Notes: generated by a model not told the origin, from the sequence alone. A stretch of 64,000 nt of DNA from an uncultured Christensenella sp. (GCA_910583735.1 CAJTXS010000001.1:1-64000), one strand, 5' to 3'. Counted from the stretch's first letter, positions 26,207 to 36,553 are shown. Program-made: numbers and translations.

Positions 26207-28415
26207 CATAACCAAGCCGCTATTGATAGCGATGGCGGCGATATTCCTCTTGATATGTATATTGAGCGGAATAATAGGCAGCTTCATCACGACGCGCGGT
26301 ATATCTTTCCGCGGATGGCTGAGCGCATATAAGAGCTTCTTTACCTGGATGATAATCATCGTCGGCAACGGTCTGATGCTCATCTTTGTGCTCATGAATT
26401 TCTCGCTTAACTTAAAGCGCGACGTCATGCGCGAGAACGCCGATTTAGAGGACTCGCACTTTTTGACTAAAAAAGAGCTCAAGAAGAACCCCGACTTCGT
26501 GTGCACCACCTTCGACAATCTGTCGAATACCGAGGACGGCGTCGTCGTGGGCGCAAAGCTGGAGAAGAGCGGCAAAATGAAGATACTGCTTACATCTCCG
26601 TCGCACACGCTCACTATCGGAACGACAGGCTCGGGCAAAACCTATTGCTTCATCAATCAAAACATAGAGATACTTGCCCGCACCAAGACCAAGCCGTCAA
26701 TCATAATATCCGACGTCAAGGGCGAGCTCTATCTCGCGCACTCCAACATGCTCAAGAAGCAGGGCTATAAAGTGCACCTGTTAGATCTGATAGAGCCGTA
26801 CTCGTCCACGCACTGGAATCCCTGCGAGGTGATATTGCTTAGGATAAGAGAGATATTGGAGATTGACGAGATAGAGAGCGTAAGCGGCAAGTATAGGACG
26901 CGCAGCAGAGTATACAACACGCTGCATGAGGCGACGGTACGCAAGAAGACGTTGCAAGACGAGATATACGAGCTGTGTAAAGATCTCGTATGGGCGATAT
27001 GTCCGATAGAGAATAAGACGCAGCCTAACTGGGAGAAAGGCGCTCGCTCGCTGATACTTGCGTTGGTGCTTGCCTTTACCGAGGACGTGCTCGACGGCAG
27101 CATGCGTCAAGAGCAGTTTTGCCTATATAACATATACTTCAATCTGCAGAACTACTGCACCGCCGAGCCGAGCGAACTCATCGACTATCTGATAACGAGC
27201 CGCAACTCGTACTCTCCCGTGATAGGACATGCCAAGACGGTGCTGCTCACTACCGAGAACACGCTCGCCTCGTATCTATCCGATGTGAGCGAGTATATAA
27301 GTTGGCTGGCAGATAGAGGCATATGCGCGCTCACTTCTACCAACGAAATCGATATCAGGGAGTTCGACGAGACGCCGACGGCGGTGTTTATCCGCGTGCC
27401 CGATTACAGAGAGACGCGTCACAATCTCGTTACGCTGTTCACCATGCAGACATATAAAGAGCTGGTAGAAAAAGCTACGCAGAACGAGCGTGACGACGCG
27501 ACGGAGTCCGCGACGCTCAAGAGACGCATTTACATGATATTGGACGAGTTCGGCAATCTGCCTAAGATAAGCAATCTTAGGAATATCGTGACGGTAGCAA
27601 GGAGCAGAGGGATATTCATGACGCTCGTGTTGCAGTCGTACAGACAGCTTACCGACAAGTACGGCGAGGCGGACTCCGACACGATAAAGGGACAGTGTAA
27701 TAACAAGGTGTATATCGGCACGGACGAGGAAAAGACTGTGGCGGAATTTTCCGCGCTGTGCGGCAAGCGCACGGTGCAGCGTGTGTCGATGTCGAGCGGC
27801 GGCTCGAGCGATGCCGCCGGCGCCAATACGTCCGCAAGCGAAATACCGCTCATCAATACGGGCGAGCTGCGCAGGCTCAATAAGAAGGGCAGCTACGGCA
27901 ATCTCATACTCGCGCGCTTCGGACAATATCCGTTGCGCTCGTATATCACGCCTTACTTTGCCTCTCGTGAGTTTTACGGCTACGAAAAGGCTAAGTTCAG
28001 CCGCTCGCCGAAAGTATTCGAAGAGCAGTCCTTAGCGTACGACATAGGCGCGTTGAGTTGCGTAGCAGAGCCCGACGAGCGTGAGCAGAGGGGCGAGGAG
28101 CCTAAAGATAATGTCGAGCAGCTTACTTATAGGCAGACGCTGGACAGGCTGTCGAGTAAACTTAGCGAGATGACTCTCAAGGTCAAGGACTGCATAAGCG
28201 AGGCGGATTACTCGCTGATAGAGCACTACGCTAAGGAGATGAATGTCAGCATGCTCGGCAAGCTGCTTAACCAAATCAAAGAATCGCAGAGGTCTGTCAG
28301 CGTAAGGGCGCGCATTACCGAGTTCGAGAACTACGTTAACAACGTATTCGCGCCCGAGTTCGACGGACTGATTGCGGGAATAGAAAAAGAATATTCGGAG
28401 GCTATGGCAAAATGA
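26187..28415 (+). CDS. Type IV coupling protein (VirD4/TraG)
   Basis: The 742-residue ATPase links the relaxosome to the transfer channel. It has two N-terminal membrane segments (about residues 9-32 and 45-68), Walker A TIGTTGSGKTY (about 142-152), Walker B YMILDEFGN (about 449-457) and the conserved RSRGIFMTLVLQSYRQL. It overlaps both the relaxase gene before it and the surface-protein gene after it, so the three are one operon. Confidence 0.93.
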   Translation: MRKEKRSITKPLLIAMAAIFLLICILSGIIGSFITTRGISFRGWLSAYKSFFTWMIIIVGNGLMLIFVLMNFSLNLKRDVMRENADLEDSHFLTKKELKKNPDFVCTTFDNLSNTEDGVVVGAKLEKSGKMKILLTSPSHTLTIGTTGSGKTYCFINQNIEILARTKTKPSIIISDVKGELYLAHSNMLKKQGYKVHLLDLIEPYSSTHWNPCEVILLRIREILEIDEIESVSGKYRTRSRVYNTLHEATVRKKTLQDEIYELCKDLVWAICPIENKTQPNWEKGARSLILALVLAFTEDVLDGSMRQEQFCLYNIYFNLQNYCTAEPSELIDYLITSRNSYSPVIGHAKTVLLTTENTLASYLSDVSEYISWLADRGICALTSTNEIDIREFDETPTAVFIRVPDYRETRHNLVTLFTMQTYKELVEKATQNERDDATESATLKRRIYMILDEFGNLPKISNLRNIVTVARSRGIFMTLVLQSYRQLTDKYGEADSDTIKGQCNNKVYIGTDEEKTVAEFSALCGKRTVQRVSMSSGGSSDAAGANTSASEIPLINTGELRRLNKKGSYGNLILARFGQYPLRSYITPYFASREFYGYEKAKFSRSPKVFEEQSLAYDIGALSCVAEPDEREQRGEEPKDNVEQLTYRQTLDRLSSKLSEMTLKVKDCISEADYSLIEHYAKEMNVSMLGKLLNQIKESQRSVSVRARITEFENYVNNVFAPEFDGLIAGIEKEYSEAMAK

Positions 28416-31400
28416 GTAAGACGATAATCAAGTCGATATTAGCGATATCGATAATACTGATAGTTGCGGTTGCCGCGATATCGATAGGCAATATCGCCCC
28501 GAATTCGGACAGCTTGGGCGGCGGCGATAGCGATGCGATTATATCCACCGTGGATACCAATGCCGCAGCGCCGTCGGGCACTACGGAAGTGAAGAGCTTG
28601 GAGTATAACGGCTCTTCGTACAAGTACGATGCGGGCATTTATTATAATTCAAGCAGTCTGTATGGGACAGAACAAAACTACTACTTTAAGCAGTCCTCTT
28701 CGGGCGAGGTTACCTTTACCTTTTTTGTGACGCATACGTCGATGGGCAGGGCGCAATATTATTGCTCGCTTGCTTTCGGACTGTATGACAGTAACGGAAG
28801 TGCAATCGGTTCGGCAAGAGTGTATATCGAAGACGACCAAGAATTTCATACTGCGGGGCAGAGCGCGGAGCTGAAGATCAGCGCGTCTAAGCTTACTAAC
28901 GGTAAGACATATAAAATGAAGACGGAAGGAGTGTTCGAGCGATATAACACATCTTATAAGCAGTCGTGGAATTACGAAGTGAACATGACATACGACAGTC
29001 AAGGTCCTATATTCAAGCAGAGCGACAACTATTACACCAATGTAAGAGAGCTTATCGGAGTGGAGGACTACGGCAGCAGCATAGCTAAAATAGCCGTGAA
29101 GTATCCCGGCAAGTCCGACTATTATATCAGGACGTTTAACGGTGTCGAGCCCAACAATAGCGACCAGATTGCCATAGGCGGCGAGGGAGAGGGCGAGTAT
29201 GTCTATTACGCTATTGATAAGCTCGGCAATGTCAGCGATACCAAGTCAAAGTACTACGACGTAACGCGCCCCGTAATGAGCTGCAGCGTGGCGTCTGGCG
29301 CGAGCACGTCGTCTAAGGTATCGGTAAGCGCTTCGGACAGCGGTAGCGGAATATCGCAGTTATACTGCAAGTATCCAGGTAGTACGGAATTTTCACAAGT
29401 AAGCGGCACGTCTTTCTCTATAGGCAACGACGGAGAGGGGCAATACGAGCTATACGCTGTAGATAGGGCGGGCAATTCCGGCGCGACATATCGGGTCACG
29501 TACGACTCTAAGCCGCCTAAGCTCAACGCGAGCGTATCAAGCGGCGGCTATACCAACTCCAGGCTCACAATATCGGCAGACGACGAAGTGAGCGGCGTTG
29601 CCAAGATATACTGCAAGAGCCCGTCGAGCTCCGAGTATACGCAGAAGGCAGGCACATTGTTCGTAATCGGCGACGGCGGCGAGGGCTGGTACGAAGCATA
29701 TGCCGTGGACAATGCCGGCAACCGCAGCTCTGCATACAAGCTGTACTACGATATCACCAAGCCTACGCTCAGCGCTGCCGTCGCGTCAGGGGATTACACT
29801 TCGGATAATACGGTTATCAGCGCTGCGGACAATGTGAGCGGCATAGCGCAGCTGTACTACAAGACGCCTTCGTCGTCGACTTACGCTGCGCAGACGTCGA
29901 ATAGCTATGCCATAGGCGGCGATATCGACGGCTGGTACGAGGTATATGCAATAGACGTCGCGGGCAACAGGAGCGATACATATAAGATATTCTACGACTC
30001 TACGGCGCCTAATATAGCTATCAGGAATGCCGACGGGCATGCCGTCCCCGACATAGGCTATGCCAATTCGGGTATATACTTCACGCTCACCGACAATACG
30101 CGGATAGGCGCGTCCGTACTGTACATGTACCTGGACGGGACATGGCAGGCGATAATAAGCAATCTGCACACGCAGAGCGTGCATACCGATACTACCGTAT
30201 ACTACGACAATCGCGCGATAGAGCAAGACAGAGTATATTACGCAAGCAGGAGCGCCGCGCTTGCCGCCATATACGACTTGCTCGAGCGAGAGATTAAGGA
30301 ATATACAAGCTACGCCGCCGCGGACTCGGAGGGCTGCACGATACCGTCCGACCAGTTAGACCTGGTGCAGGCGGGCGCGGTGTACTATAAGTTCACCTAC
30401 GACTCGACTACATATCTGTACTTCTCATTAGACACGTTAAAGACTTTCGTATCCTCGCTTGCGTCCACGAGGATAGCCTCGTCGTCCAAACAACTGTACA
30501 GCAACGGCGACGGCAAGTACAGAATAGAGGTGACGGATATCTGCGGCAATACCGCAATCAAGACGTTTGTCGTAGATACTACGCCTCCCAATGCGGAGGT
30601 GAACGGCTATAGCCGTACATACAATTCTACTCCCATAATCTCGGAAGCGCACACTCTTGAGCTCGATGCGAGCGACGCCAACCTCGACAGATATGTAATC
30701 AACGGCCACGAGGTGACGCTGAGCGCCGAAGAGCTCTTACATTACGTATTGCCCAAGGACAAATTCGTAGAGGGTAAGAATGTGCTTACAGTCTACGACA
30801 AGGCGGGCAACTCTCGGCTGATATATTACTACTACGACAGCATTGCGCCGAGTATAAATGTAACTCACAATAAGCAAGAATTGAGCCCCGGCGACGCCTT
30901 TTCGGGTAAGATAGCGCAGCTACAGGTAGAGATAGAAGAATCTTTCTTTTTCGACTTTAAGGTAAGGGAAGTCTCCTTCGGAGTCAAGCGCGCGAGCATA
31001 GATATGGCGGCTTGGCCCGACGGTGAAGTTATAATCGAGGCGGAGGACTTTGCGGGTAATAAGAGCGTATTATCGCTCGTGTTGGATAATACCCCGCCGT
31101 CGATAGTGTGGAGCGGACACAACAAGGCGGAGGGGCTCAACGTATACGCTAACGGCAGTGTCGGAGTAAGCGCCGTGGACATGCTTGATTATACGCTCTA
31201 TTACAAGCGCCTCGGCGACGACGAGTACGCGCGCTTGACTGACGATATAAGTGTAATCAACGCGACATACAGCGTCTATGCCATAGACGTCGTAGGCAAT
31301 GCCTGCGAAATCTATACGCTGCTCATAAGCGTGCTGGACGACTTCGGCAACGAGGCTAAGATACACGAGTCGTATAAAGTAAATAGCTTCTACATTGTGG

Positions 31401-34300
31401 ACCTACCCGCCAAGATATTCGCGGTAGATACTAAGGAGAATATAGCGGGCAAGTATAGCTTCATTAACAGAGACGACGCCATGGCGTGGGCGATAAGCAA
31501 GGAGTACGAGTATCGCGTGAGCGAGACGGCGAGCGGCTGGCTGTACGTGTCTCCGTCTAAAGAGAACGTCATACAGCTGTACACGGATAGGAACTCGCTC
31601 ATGAGCGTGGTCGACAAGTATGCGCAGCGTTATGTCGACGGCGAGAGGACAGTCGTCAATTCCGCCAACGCGCAGTATTACACCATGATGTCGAGCCAAG
31701 GCATAGAGGATAAATACGCCTTTATCGCTCAGCATGTGCGCTTGCCCGAGTATCTGAGCGACTACGGGCATTTGAGCATATATCAGATGAGGCGCGACTA
31801 TATCTATCAGCCTGTCGCGCTCGGATACGGGACCTTTGCGGGAGGGATACGCTATACCCTCATAGGCAACGACTATGCGGCGGTAAGCGGCGCGGAGTAC
31901 GACTTAGCCTACGGTCAGAGCATAAATGACGCCGCGCACGGCAGAGTGCTCGAGCAGGGCTATTATCTCGTCACCGAATACGACTATTGCGGCAACGCGC
32001 AGCAATATATCGTGTATATTGATACCGAGGCGCCAGTCCTTAGCGCGGTGGCGACATACGGCGACGGAGACGAGAGCACGGTGGTATTCGACGCCGAGTA
32101 TATAGACGGACACAAGACTACTATGTATTACGTCAGTCTTGACCTTGCCGCAATCGCGGACAATATAGACGACTTCTATATCTTGCGGCTGGAGAGCAAT
32201 AAGGGATATGCTCAGACCTTTATACAGGGCGACGAACTGCCCTTGATATCCGCGGCGGAGACGGGTAGCGGCATATGGACCGCTAAGCTGTATGACCGCA
32301 GCGGCAATGTATCGATATTCACCTTTTACATAGCCGATAGCGAGCCCTATTGGAATTACTCCTCGCTTACATCTGTCAAAAATGTCACAATTAGGTTCAA
32401 CGTATCGGAGAGTTACAACGCCGTCACTAATATCGAGATATACCGCATGCTGTCCGACGGCACTCCCGTCAAGTTGGATAAGGACAGTAAGGATACGCCT
32501 ATCAACGCCATGACGCTTAGCTATATCTTCGATGTAGGCGGCAAGTTCGTAGCGACGGTGAGAGATCTCTTCGGGCGCACGGTGGAGTTCGGACCGATAT
32601 TTTATCTTAAGGGCTTGCCTACGGGCAGTCTCGGCGGCGTCACAGACGGCGGCGTGACTAACGGCGATGTCAACTTCCGCTACGGCGCGAGCAATGAGTT
32701 GATAGTCTATACCTATATGGATGACGAGTGGATAGAGCTCGAGCGCTCGCAGTACATGCTCGAGTATTCCGCGACGTCGTCGGTGTGGACTGCCACATTC
32801 GAGGCGGGCGAGGCTCGTCATGACGACTTTAAGCTATTCTTATATAACAAGGAAGACGATACCCTCTTCGTAGAGTACACCTTCAGGATAGACAATATAC
32901 TTGCGGACTTCTCCATAATAGATGCGGACGGTAAGAGGATAGAGCCGGGCGGCAGCACCAATAAGCCTTTCTATCTGACATGGGAAGAGAGCGGCGTGCG
33001 CATGACCAGCGGCGCTGCGGGCGTGCTGTCGGGCACTTACAAGAAGGGCGTCATGATAGACGCCGACGGGACGTATAACTTCACAATCAAGGACTATGCA
33101 GGCAATACCATGAGCTTCAGCGTGTTGCTCGATACTCGCGTAAGTTACAAGGTTGAGGGCAACTACAAGCTGATAGACGGGATATATTATACCTCCAAGG
33201 CGATTACTGTCACCGTAGGCGAAATCTTCAATTCTTTCGAGTATATCTCCTCCAACGGCATTACCGTAGTCAACGGCGCGCCAATTACTTACGACGGCAG
33301 CTATTATGTCCGTATAGTAGACTACTACGGCAATGTCGCAGAGGTGGATATTGTCATAGACAGCGTAGCGCCGAGCTACGAGCTCTTGGGCGTGAGTAAC
33401 GGCGGCAGCACGGCGGGCAGAGTGATACTGTCATGGGACAGCGCGGACGCTGCCAAAGCGTGCCTTGTGGATAGGAACAACAATATCATATCCGACAGCA
33501 TCGTCTCCGGAGCAGCGTACGAGGACGAGGGCGTATATTACGTGCGTCTTACCGACATCTGCGACAACAGCGTGCTGATATCATTTAATATCGACAAGTC
33601 TGTCAGCTATACCGCCGATATAGTCGATAAGCAGGTGACTACGGATAAGGTTACATTCAAGTTTAACGAGGCGGCGGAGATTACCGTCACACGCGACGGC
33701 GAGCAGGTGAGCGGTCTTGCATTCTCGGATATAGGAGCGTATAGGCTCGTTGCAGTGGACGCGGTGGGCAATACGGCCGCCGTTGACTTCTATATTATCT
33801 CGAGAGCTTATAGAGAGTTTAGATACTCGTTCCCCGAGGGCAGCGCGATAGTGGGCGCGACGATAGGCGGACAAGCTATCGATATCCCTGCAAGCGGCGC
33901 GGACGTGTGTTTAAGCGTATCGGGCGACTACGCCCTGTCCGTATCTTCGCCTAACGGGCAGGCGTATATCCTATCCTTTGTAGTAGATAACATTGCGCCT
34001 ACTGCTGACATGATAGAGGACGAGGACGGAAGTTTCACAATCGGCAACTTTAATAAAGACAATCTCAGCGTGCAATTATTTAAGGACGGCGAGAGCGTAA
34101 GCTATCAGATAGGCGACGCGATAAGCAGCCACGGCAATTATACAGTGGTGATATCCGATACGCTTGGCAATACGTCCACGTATCAGTTTGCAATACCTTA
34201 TAGGCTTAATGCGATGTCCATCGCGGCTATTGTTATCGGTGTGGTGGCGGTAATAGTAATCGTAGCGATAATCATCGCAAAGAGAAAAATAAAATCTTAA
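28412..34300 (+). CDS. Giant repeat surface protein of the element (1962 residues)
   Basis: The protein has an N-terminal membrane or signal segment (about residues 5-27), then many beta-sandwich Ig-like repeats, and a C-terminal membrane anchor (about 1933-1955) followed by KRKIKS. Early repeats of about 80-90 residues share YDSTAPN or YDITKPT starts, GSGISQLYCKYPGS-like middles and YAVDxAGN ends (about residues 290-540); later repeats are more divergent. There is no LPXTG motif. It lies between VirD4 and the pilin gene, so a role in donor-recipient contact is likely. The start overlaps the virD4 stop by four bases. Confidence 0.75.
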   Translation: MSKTIIKSILAISIILIVAVAAISIGNIAPNSDSLGGGDSDAIISTVDTNAAAPSGTTEVKSLEYNGSSYKYDAGIYYNSSSLYGTEQNYYFKQSSSGEVTFTFFVTHTSMGRAQYYCSLAFGLYDSNGSAIGSARVYIEDDQEFHTAGQSAELKISASKLTNGKTYKMKTEGVFERYNTSYKQSWNYEVNMTYDSQGPIFKQSDNYYTNVRELIGVEDYGSSIAKIAVKYPGKSDYYIRTFNGVEPNNSDQIAIGGEGEGEYVYYAIDKLGNVSDTKSKYYDVTRPVMSCSVASGASTSSKVSVSASDSGSGISQLYCKYPGSTEFSQVSGTSFSIGNDGEGQYELYAVDRAGNSGATYRVTYDSKPPKLNASVSSGGYTNSRLTISADDEVSGVAKIYCKSPSSSEYTQKAGTLFVIGDGGEGWYEAYAVDNAGNRSSAYKLYYDITKPTLSAAVASGDYTSDNTVISAADNVSGIAQLYYKTPSSSTYAAQTSNSYAIGGDIDGWYEVYAIDVAGNRSDTYKIFYDSTAPNIAIRNADGHAVPDIGYANSGIYFTLTDNTRIGASVLYMYLDGTWQAIISNLHTQSVHTDTTVYYDNRAIEQDRVYYASRSAALAAIYDLLEREIKEYTSYAAADSEGCTIPSDQLDLVQAGAVYYKFTYDSTTYLYFSLDTLKTFVSSLASTRIASSSKQLYSNGDGKYRIEVTDICGNTAIKTFVVDTTPPNAEVNGYSRTYNSTPIISEAHTLELDASDANLDRYVINGHEVTLSAEELLHYVLPKDKFVEGKNVLTVYDKAGNSRLIYYYYDSIAPSINVTHNKQELSPGDAFSGKIAQLQVEIEESFFFDFKVREVSFGVKRASIDMAAWPDGEVIIEAEDFAGNKSVLSLVLDNTPPSIVWSGHNKAEGLNVYANGSVGVSAVDMLDYTLYYKRLGDDEYARLTDDISVINATYSVYAIDVVGNACEIYTLLISVLDDFGNEAKIHESYKVNSFYIVDLPAKIFAVDTKENIAGKYSFINRDDAMAWAISKEYEYRVSETASGWLYVSPSKENVIQLYTDRNSLMSVVDKYAQRYVDGERTVVNSANAQYYTMMSSQGIEDKYAFIAQHVRLPEYLSDYGHLSIYQMRRDYIYQPVALGYGTFAGGIRYTLIGNDYAAVSGAEYDLAYGQSINDAAHGRVLEQGYYLVTEYDYCGNAQQYIVYIDTEAPVLSAVATYGDGDESTVVFDAEYIDGHKTTMYYVSLDLAAIADNIDDFYILRLESNKGYAQTFIQGDELPLISAAETGSGIWTAKLYDRSGNVSIFTFYIADSEPYWNYSSLTSVKNVTIRFNVSESYNAVTNIEIYRMLSDGTPVKLDKDSKDTPINAMTLSYIFDVGGKFVATVRDLFGRTVEFGPIFYLKGLPTGSLGGVTDGGVTNGDVNFRYGASNELIVYTYMDDEWIELERSQYMLEYSATSSVWTATFEAGEARHDDFKLFLYNKEDDTLFVEYTFRIDNILADFSIIDADGKRIEPGGSTNKPFYLTWEESGVRMTSGAAGVLSGTYKKGVMIDADGTYNFTIKDYAGNTMSFSVLLDTRVSYKVEGNYKLIDGIYYTSKAITVTVGEIFNSFEYISSNGITVVNGAPITYDGSYYVRIVDYYGNVAEVDIVIDSVAPSYELLGVSNGGSTAGRVILSWDSADAAKACLVDRNNNIISDSIVSGAAYEDEGVYYVRLTDICDNSVLISFNIDKSVSYTADIVDKQVTTDKVTFKFNEAAEITVTRDGEQVSGLAFSDIGAYRLVAVDAVGNTAAVDFYIISRAYREFRYSFPEGSAIVGATIGGQAIDIPASGADVCLSVSGDYALSVSSPNGQAYILSFVVDNIAPTADMIEDEDGSFTIGNFNKDNLSVQLFKDGESVSYQIGDAISSHGNYTVVISDTLGNTSTYQFAIPYRLNAMSIAAIVIGVVAVIVIVAIIIAKRKIKS

Positions 34301-34318
34301 TCAAGGAGCGTATACATT

Positions 34319-34594
34319 ATGAACGGTGAGTTAGACATCATTAAGAGTAAGTTGGACAGCCTTATCAGCGATGTAGTGCCTTGGGTGTTCGGTATCATAG
34401 CCAGCTTGGTTATCGTATGGATTATCTACATAGGTATCAAGTATATCATGGCTACATCTGCTGACAAGCGTAAAGAGGCAAAGGAAATAATTAAGCAGTT
34501 CGTTATCGGCTTAATCGTATTGTTCGTCATCGCGGCTATCTCCGGCAGCGTAATCGGCGGACTATATTACTGGTACAGCGGCAAGTCGCTGTAG
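34319..34594 (+). CDS. VirB2/TrbC-like pilin or channel subunit
   Basis: This 91-residue protein has two hydrophobic helices (about residues 20-44 and 61-84) joined by a short basic loop, SADKRKEAKE, as in VirB2/TrbC-type subunits of Gram-positive conjugation systems. AAGGAG lies upstream. It belongs to the transfer operon between the surface protein and VirB6. Confidence 0.7.
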   Translation: MNGELDIIKSKLDSLISDVVPWVFGIIASLVIVWIIYIGIKYIMATSADKRKEAKEIIKQFVIGLIVLFVIAAISGSVIGGLYYWYSGKSL

Positions 34595-34736
34595 CATTAT
34601 TTACCACCACATATTAAAGGCATACGGAGAGGGCGTGGCGCTCTCTCCGAGTAGAGGTCAGTAATTAATATCGGGACATTACGGTCAAGGAGTCAAAGAT
34701 AATATGTCGGAGCAGAAAGGCAAAATGTTAATAAAA
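34595..34736. other. Junction region with a residual start site
   Basis: After the pilin gene, a ribosome site and ATG at 34704 open a frame starting MSEQKGKMLIK that soon becomes antisense to the lipoprotein gene. The same start is repeated at 35609, so it is part of the cassette repeat rather than a separate gene. Confidence 0.5.
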
Positions 34737-34761
34737 ATATCCCCTGCTAAGCAGAGGATAT
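34737..34761 (-). terminator. Terminator of lipoprotein gene 1
   Basis: ATATCC and GGATAT arms with an inner CTGC/GCAG pair are followed on the minus strand by TTTTTATT. Confidence 0.7.
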
Positions 34762-34784
34762 GCGACTTTGCGAGCGGTTGCGGT

Positions 34785-35195
34785 TTAGGAAATCTTATAA
34801 AGTCTTGCGTCAGCAGACGTGCCGCCATACATACCTATTTCATAGATATACTCTTTTCCGTCAGAATCAGTCATTATATCAAAGCCTCTGCATGTATTGT
34901 AATATTCAACGTCGGAAATTTCCGAATCGAAATAGAAATAATATTTTGTTCCTTTCGGAGAGGTATTGTATTGACTTTTTTCACTCAAACCCCACGTAAA
35001 AGTTCTGGAATCACCATCTTTATAAGTGATTATTCCGGAATTATCTTTATTAAATTCATAGGTGGTGCTATTACTATTTATCCATTTGCCGATGATAGCA
35101 TCTTTTCCTTGATTTCCGTCTTTGCAGGCTACGATGGATATGGATAGAGAACAAATTAAAACAAAAGTAACAATGATGGCAAGTAGTTTCTTCAT
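34785..35195 (-). CDS. Variable lipoprotein 1 (candidate exclusion protein)
   Basis: This 136-residue lipoprotein has a signal peptide ending in the lipobox IVAC, then GKDAIIGKWINS and YEFNKDNSGIITYKD, like small beta-barrel (lipocalin-like) domains. It is antiparallel to the transfer genes around it and is one of three paralogues sharing the signal peptide and first 50 residues but differing after that. An AAGGAAG ribosome site and a TATAAT element lie upstream. The function is inferred only from context. Confidence 0.7.
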   Translation of the reverse strand: MKKLLAIIVTFVLICSLSISIVACKDGNQGKDAIIGKWINSNSTTYEFNKDNSGIITYKDGDSRTFTWGLSEKSQYNTSPKGTKYYFYFDSEISDVEYYNTCRGFDIMTDSDGKEYIYEIGMYGGTSADARLYKIS

Positions 35196-35565
35196 ATAAT
35201 AATTCTTCCTTTATGTAAATTATATGAAAAGAATAACACAAAAATTACTAAAAATCAAGGAGGTAAAATAAAAAATGGAAGGATTATTCCTAAAATTATT
35301 GTACTGGATAATCACCAACTGCCTGTACATAGTGGATAGCATTATGGAAGTGTTCGGCGTGCTAACCGGGTTGAATCAGGTGCAAGTGGACGGCGGTGAA
35401 GATGAATATCTGCTCGATTATATGATAACCAATGCGAATTTGCAGAGAATCTTTATGACGATAGCAGCCATTGGTTTGGCAGTGGCGTTGATGTTTACCA
35501 TAGTGTCGCTTGCTAAGAATGTAGTCGTTAGGAAGAAGGGCGCAGGCAAGATTGCATTCCAATTC
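35196..35565 (+). repeat. Cassette repeat copy 1
   Basis: The 80-base intergenic segment plus the first 290 bases of virB6 are nearly identical to 36929-37300 and clearly related to 36059-36419. Confidence 0.85.
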
Positions 35566-35607
35566 CTGATCACGGCAAACAATGACCGTCAAGGAGTAAA
35601 AAGGTAA
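35275..35607 (+). CDS. Truncated VirB6 N-terminal copy 1
   Basis: The first 96 codons match the N-terminus of the full VirB6 gene at 37006 almost exactly; the frame then runs into unrelated codons (LITANNDRQ) and stops after 110 residues. It keeps the AAGGAGG ribosome site and hydrophobic segments near residues 4-26 and 60-82, so a short membrane protein could be made. It may also be simply a repeat remnant. Confidence 0.55.
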   Translation: MEGLFLKLLYWIITNCLYIVDSIMEVFGVLTGLNQVQVDGGEDEYLLDYMITNANLQRIFMTIAAIGLAVALMFTIVSLAKNVVVRKKGAGKIAFQFLITANNDRQGVKR

Positions 35608-35641
35608 TATGTCGGAGCAGAAAGGCAAAATATTAATAAAA

Positions 35642-35666
35642 ATATCCCCTGCGCAGCAGAGGATAT
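35642..35666 (-). terminator. Terminator of lipoprotein gene 2
   Basis: Same ATATCC/GGATAT hairpin as in cassette 1, followed by a T-run on the minus strand. Confidence 0.65.
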
Positions 35667-35689
35667 GCGTGTCTGATTTTGTTGAATTG

Positions 35690-36058
35690 TTAAGATACTT
35701 TGTAGTATTTGGTTTTAGAAATAGTAAAAAATTCCTTGTTATTGCTATCGCTTTCAACTTTTTCTATAACAATTTGATTAGAGTTGTTGACGACCGCATA
35801 ATAAGTCCAATAATCAGAAATAATTCCTTCAAATCTGCTACCTCTTACAAATCCCCATTCAAGTGTTTTGCTAGGATAACCTGCATCGGCACAAGTACCC
35901 GTACCGTCTTTATTAAATTCAAAATAATCACCGCGATCATTTACCCATTTGCCGACAAGAGGGTCGGTATTGGTATCTCCGTCTTTGCAGGCTACGATGG
36001 ATATGGATAGGGAGAAGATTAAAACAAGTGTAATAAAAATAGCGATAAGTTTCTTCAT
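35690..36058 (-). CDS. Variable lipoprotein 2 (candidate exclusion protein)
   Basis: This 122-residue paralogue of the lipoprotein at 34785 has the same signal peptide and lipobox (SISIVAC), then DPLVGKWVND and FEFNKDGTGTC. After about residue 55 it diverges strongly from both sister proteins. It is again antiparallel and lies between two partial virB6 copies. Confidence 0.7.
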   Translation of the reverse strand: MKKLIAIFITLVLIFSLSISIVACKDGDTNTDPLVGKWVNDRGDYFEFNKDGTGTCADAGYPSKTLEWGFVRGSRFEGIISDYWTYYAVVNNSNQIVIEKVESDSNNKEFFTISKTKYYKVS

Positions 36059-36419
36059 ATAATAATTCTTCCTTTAAGTAAATTATATGAAAAGAATAAC
36101 ACAAAAATTACTAAAAATCAAGGAGGTAAAATAAAAAAATGGAAGGATTATTCCTAAAATTATTGTACTGGATAATCACCAACTGCTTATACATAGTGGA
36201 TAGTATTATGGAAGTGTTCGGCGTGTTATCCGGGCTAAATCAGGTCCATGTAGACGGCGACGGAGATCAAAATCTGCTTGACTATATGATAACTAATAAA
36301 ACTGTGCAGGATGTCTTTATGCTGATAGCAGCTATTGGAATAGCGGTAGCGCTGATGTTCACCATGGTGTCGCTTGCCAAGAATGTAGTTGTTAGGAAGA
36401 AGAGCGCTGGCAAGATTAT
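36059..36419 (+). repeat. Cassette repeat copy 2
   Basis: It contains the same intergenic segment and virB6 start, more diverged from copies 1 and 3 after the first 70 codons. Confidence 0.8.
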
Positions 36420-36426
36420 TTTTTAA
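36139..36426 (+). CDS. Truncated VirB6 N-terminal copy 2
   Basis: Its 95 residues match the VirB6 N-terminus with substitutions (for example LSGLNQVHVDGDGDQ against LTGLNQVQVDGGEDE), and it stops at GKIIF, the same place where copy 1 leaves homology. The shared breakpoint suggests a recurrent event. The ribosome site is intact. Confidence 0.55.
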   Translation: MEGLFLKLLYWIITNCLYIVDSIMEVFGVLSGLNQVHVDGDGDQNLLDYMITNKTVQDVFMLIAAIGIAVALMFTMVSLAKNVVVRKKSAGKIIF

Positions 36427-36508
36427 GAGAAACAATTAAGTGACGGAAATTTCAAAGCAGTACGGTGAAAGCATGGAATTGAATTTGACAGTTTGTGTAA
36501 AAAAATCA

Positions 36509-36527
36509 ACCTCTGAAAAACAGAGGT
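36509..36527 (-). terminator. Terminator of lipoprotein gene 3
   Basis: ACCTCTG and CAGAGGT form a 7-bp stem, followed on the minus strand by TTGATTTTTTT. Confidence 0.75.
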
Positions 36528-36553
36528 CGATAAATTATTTAAGCAATCATAAA

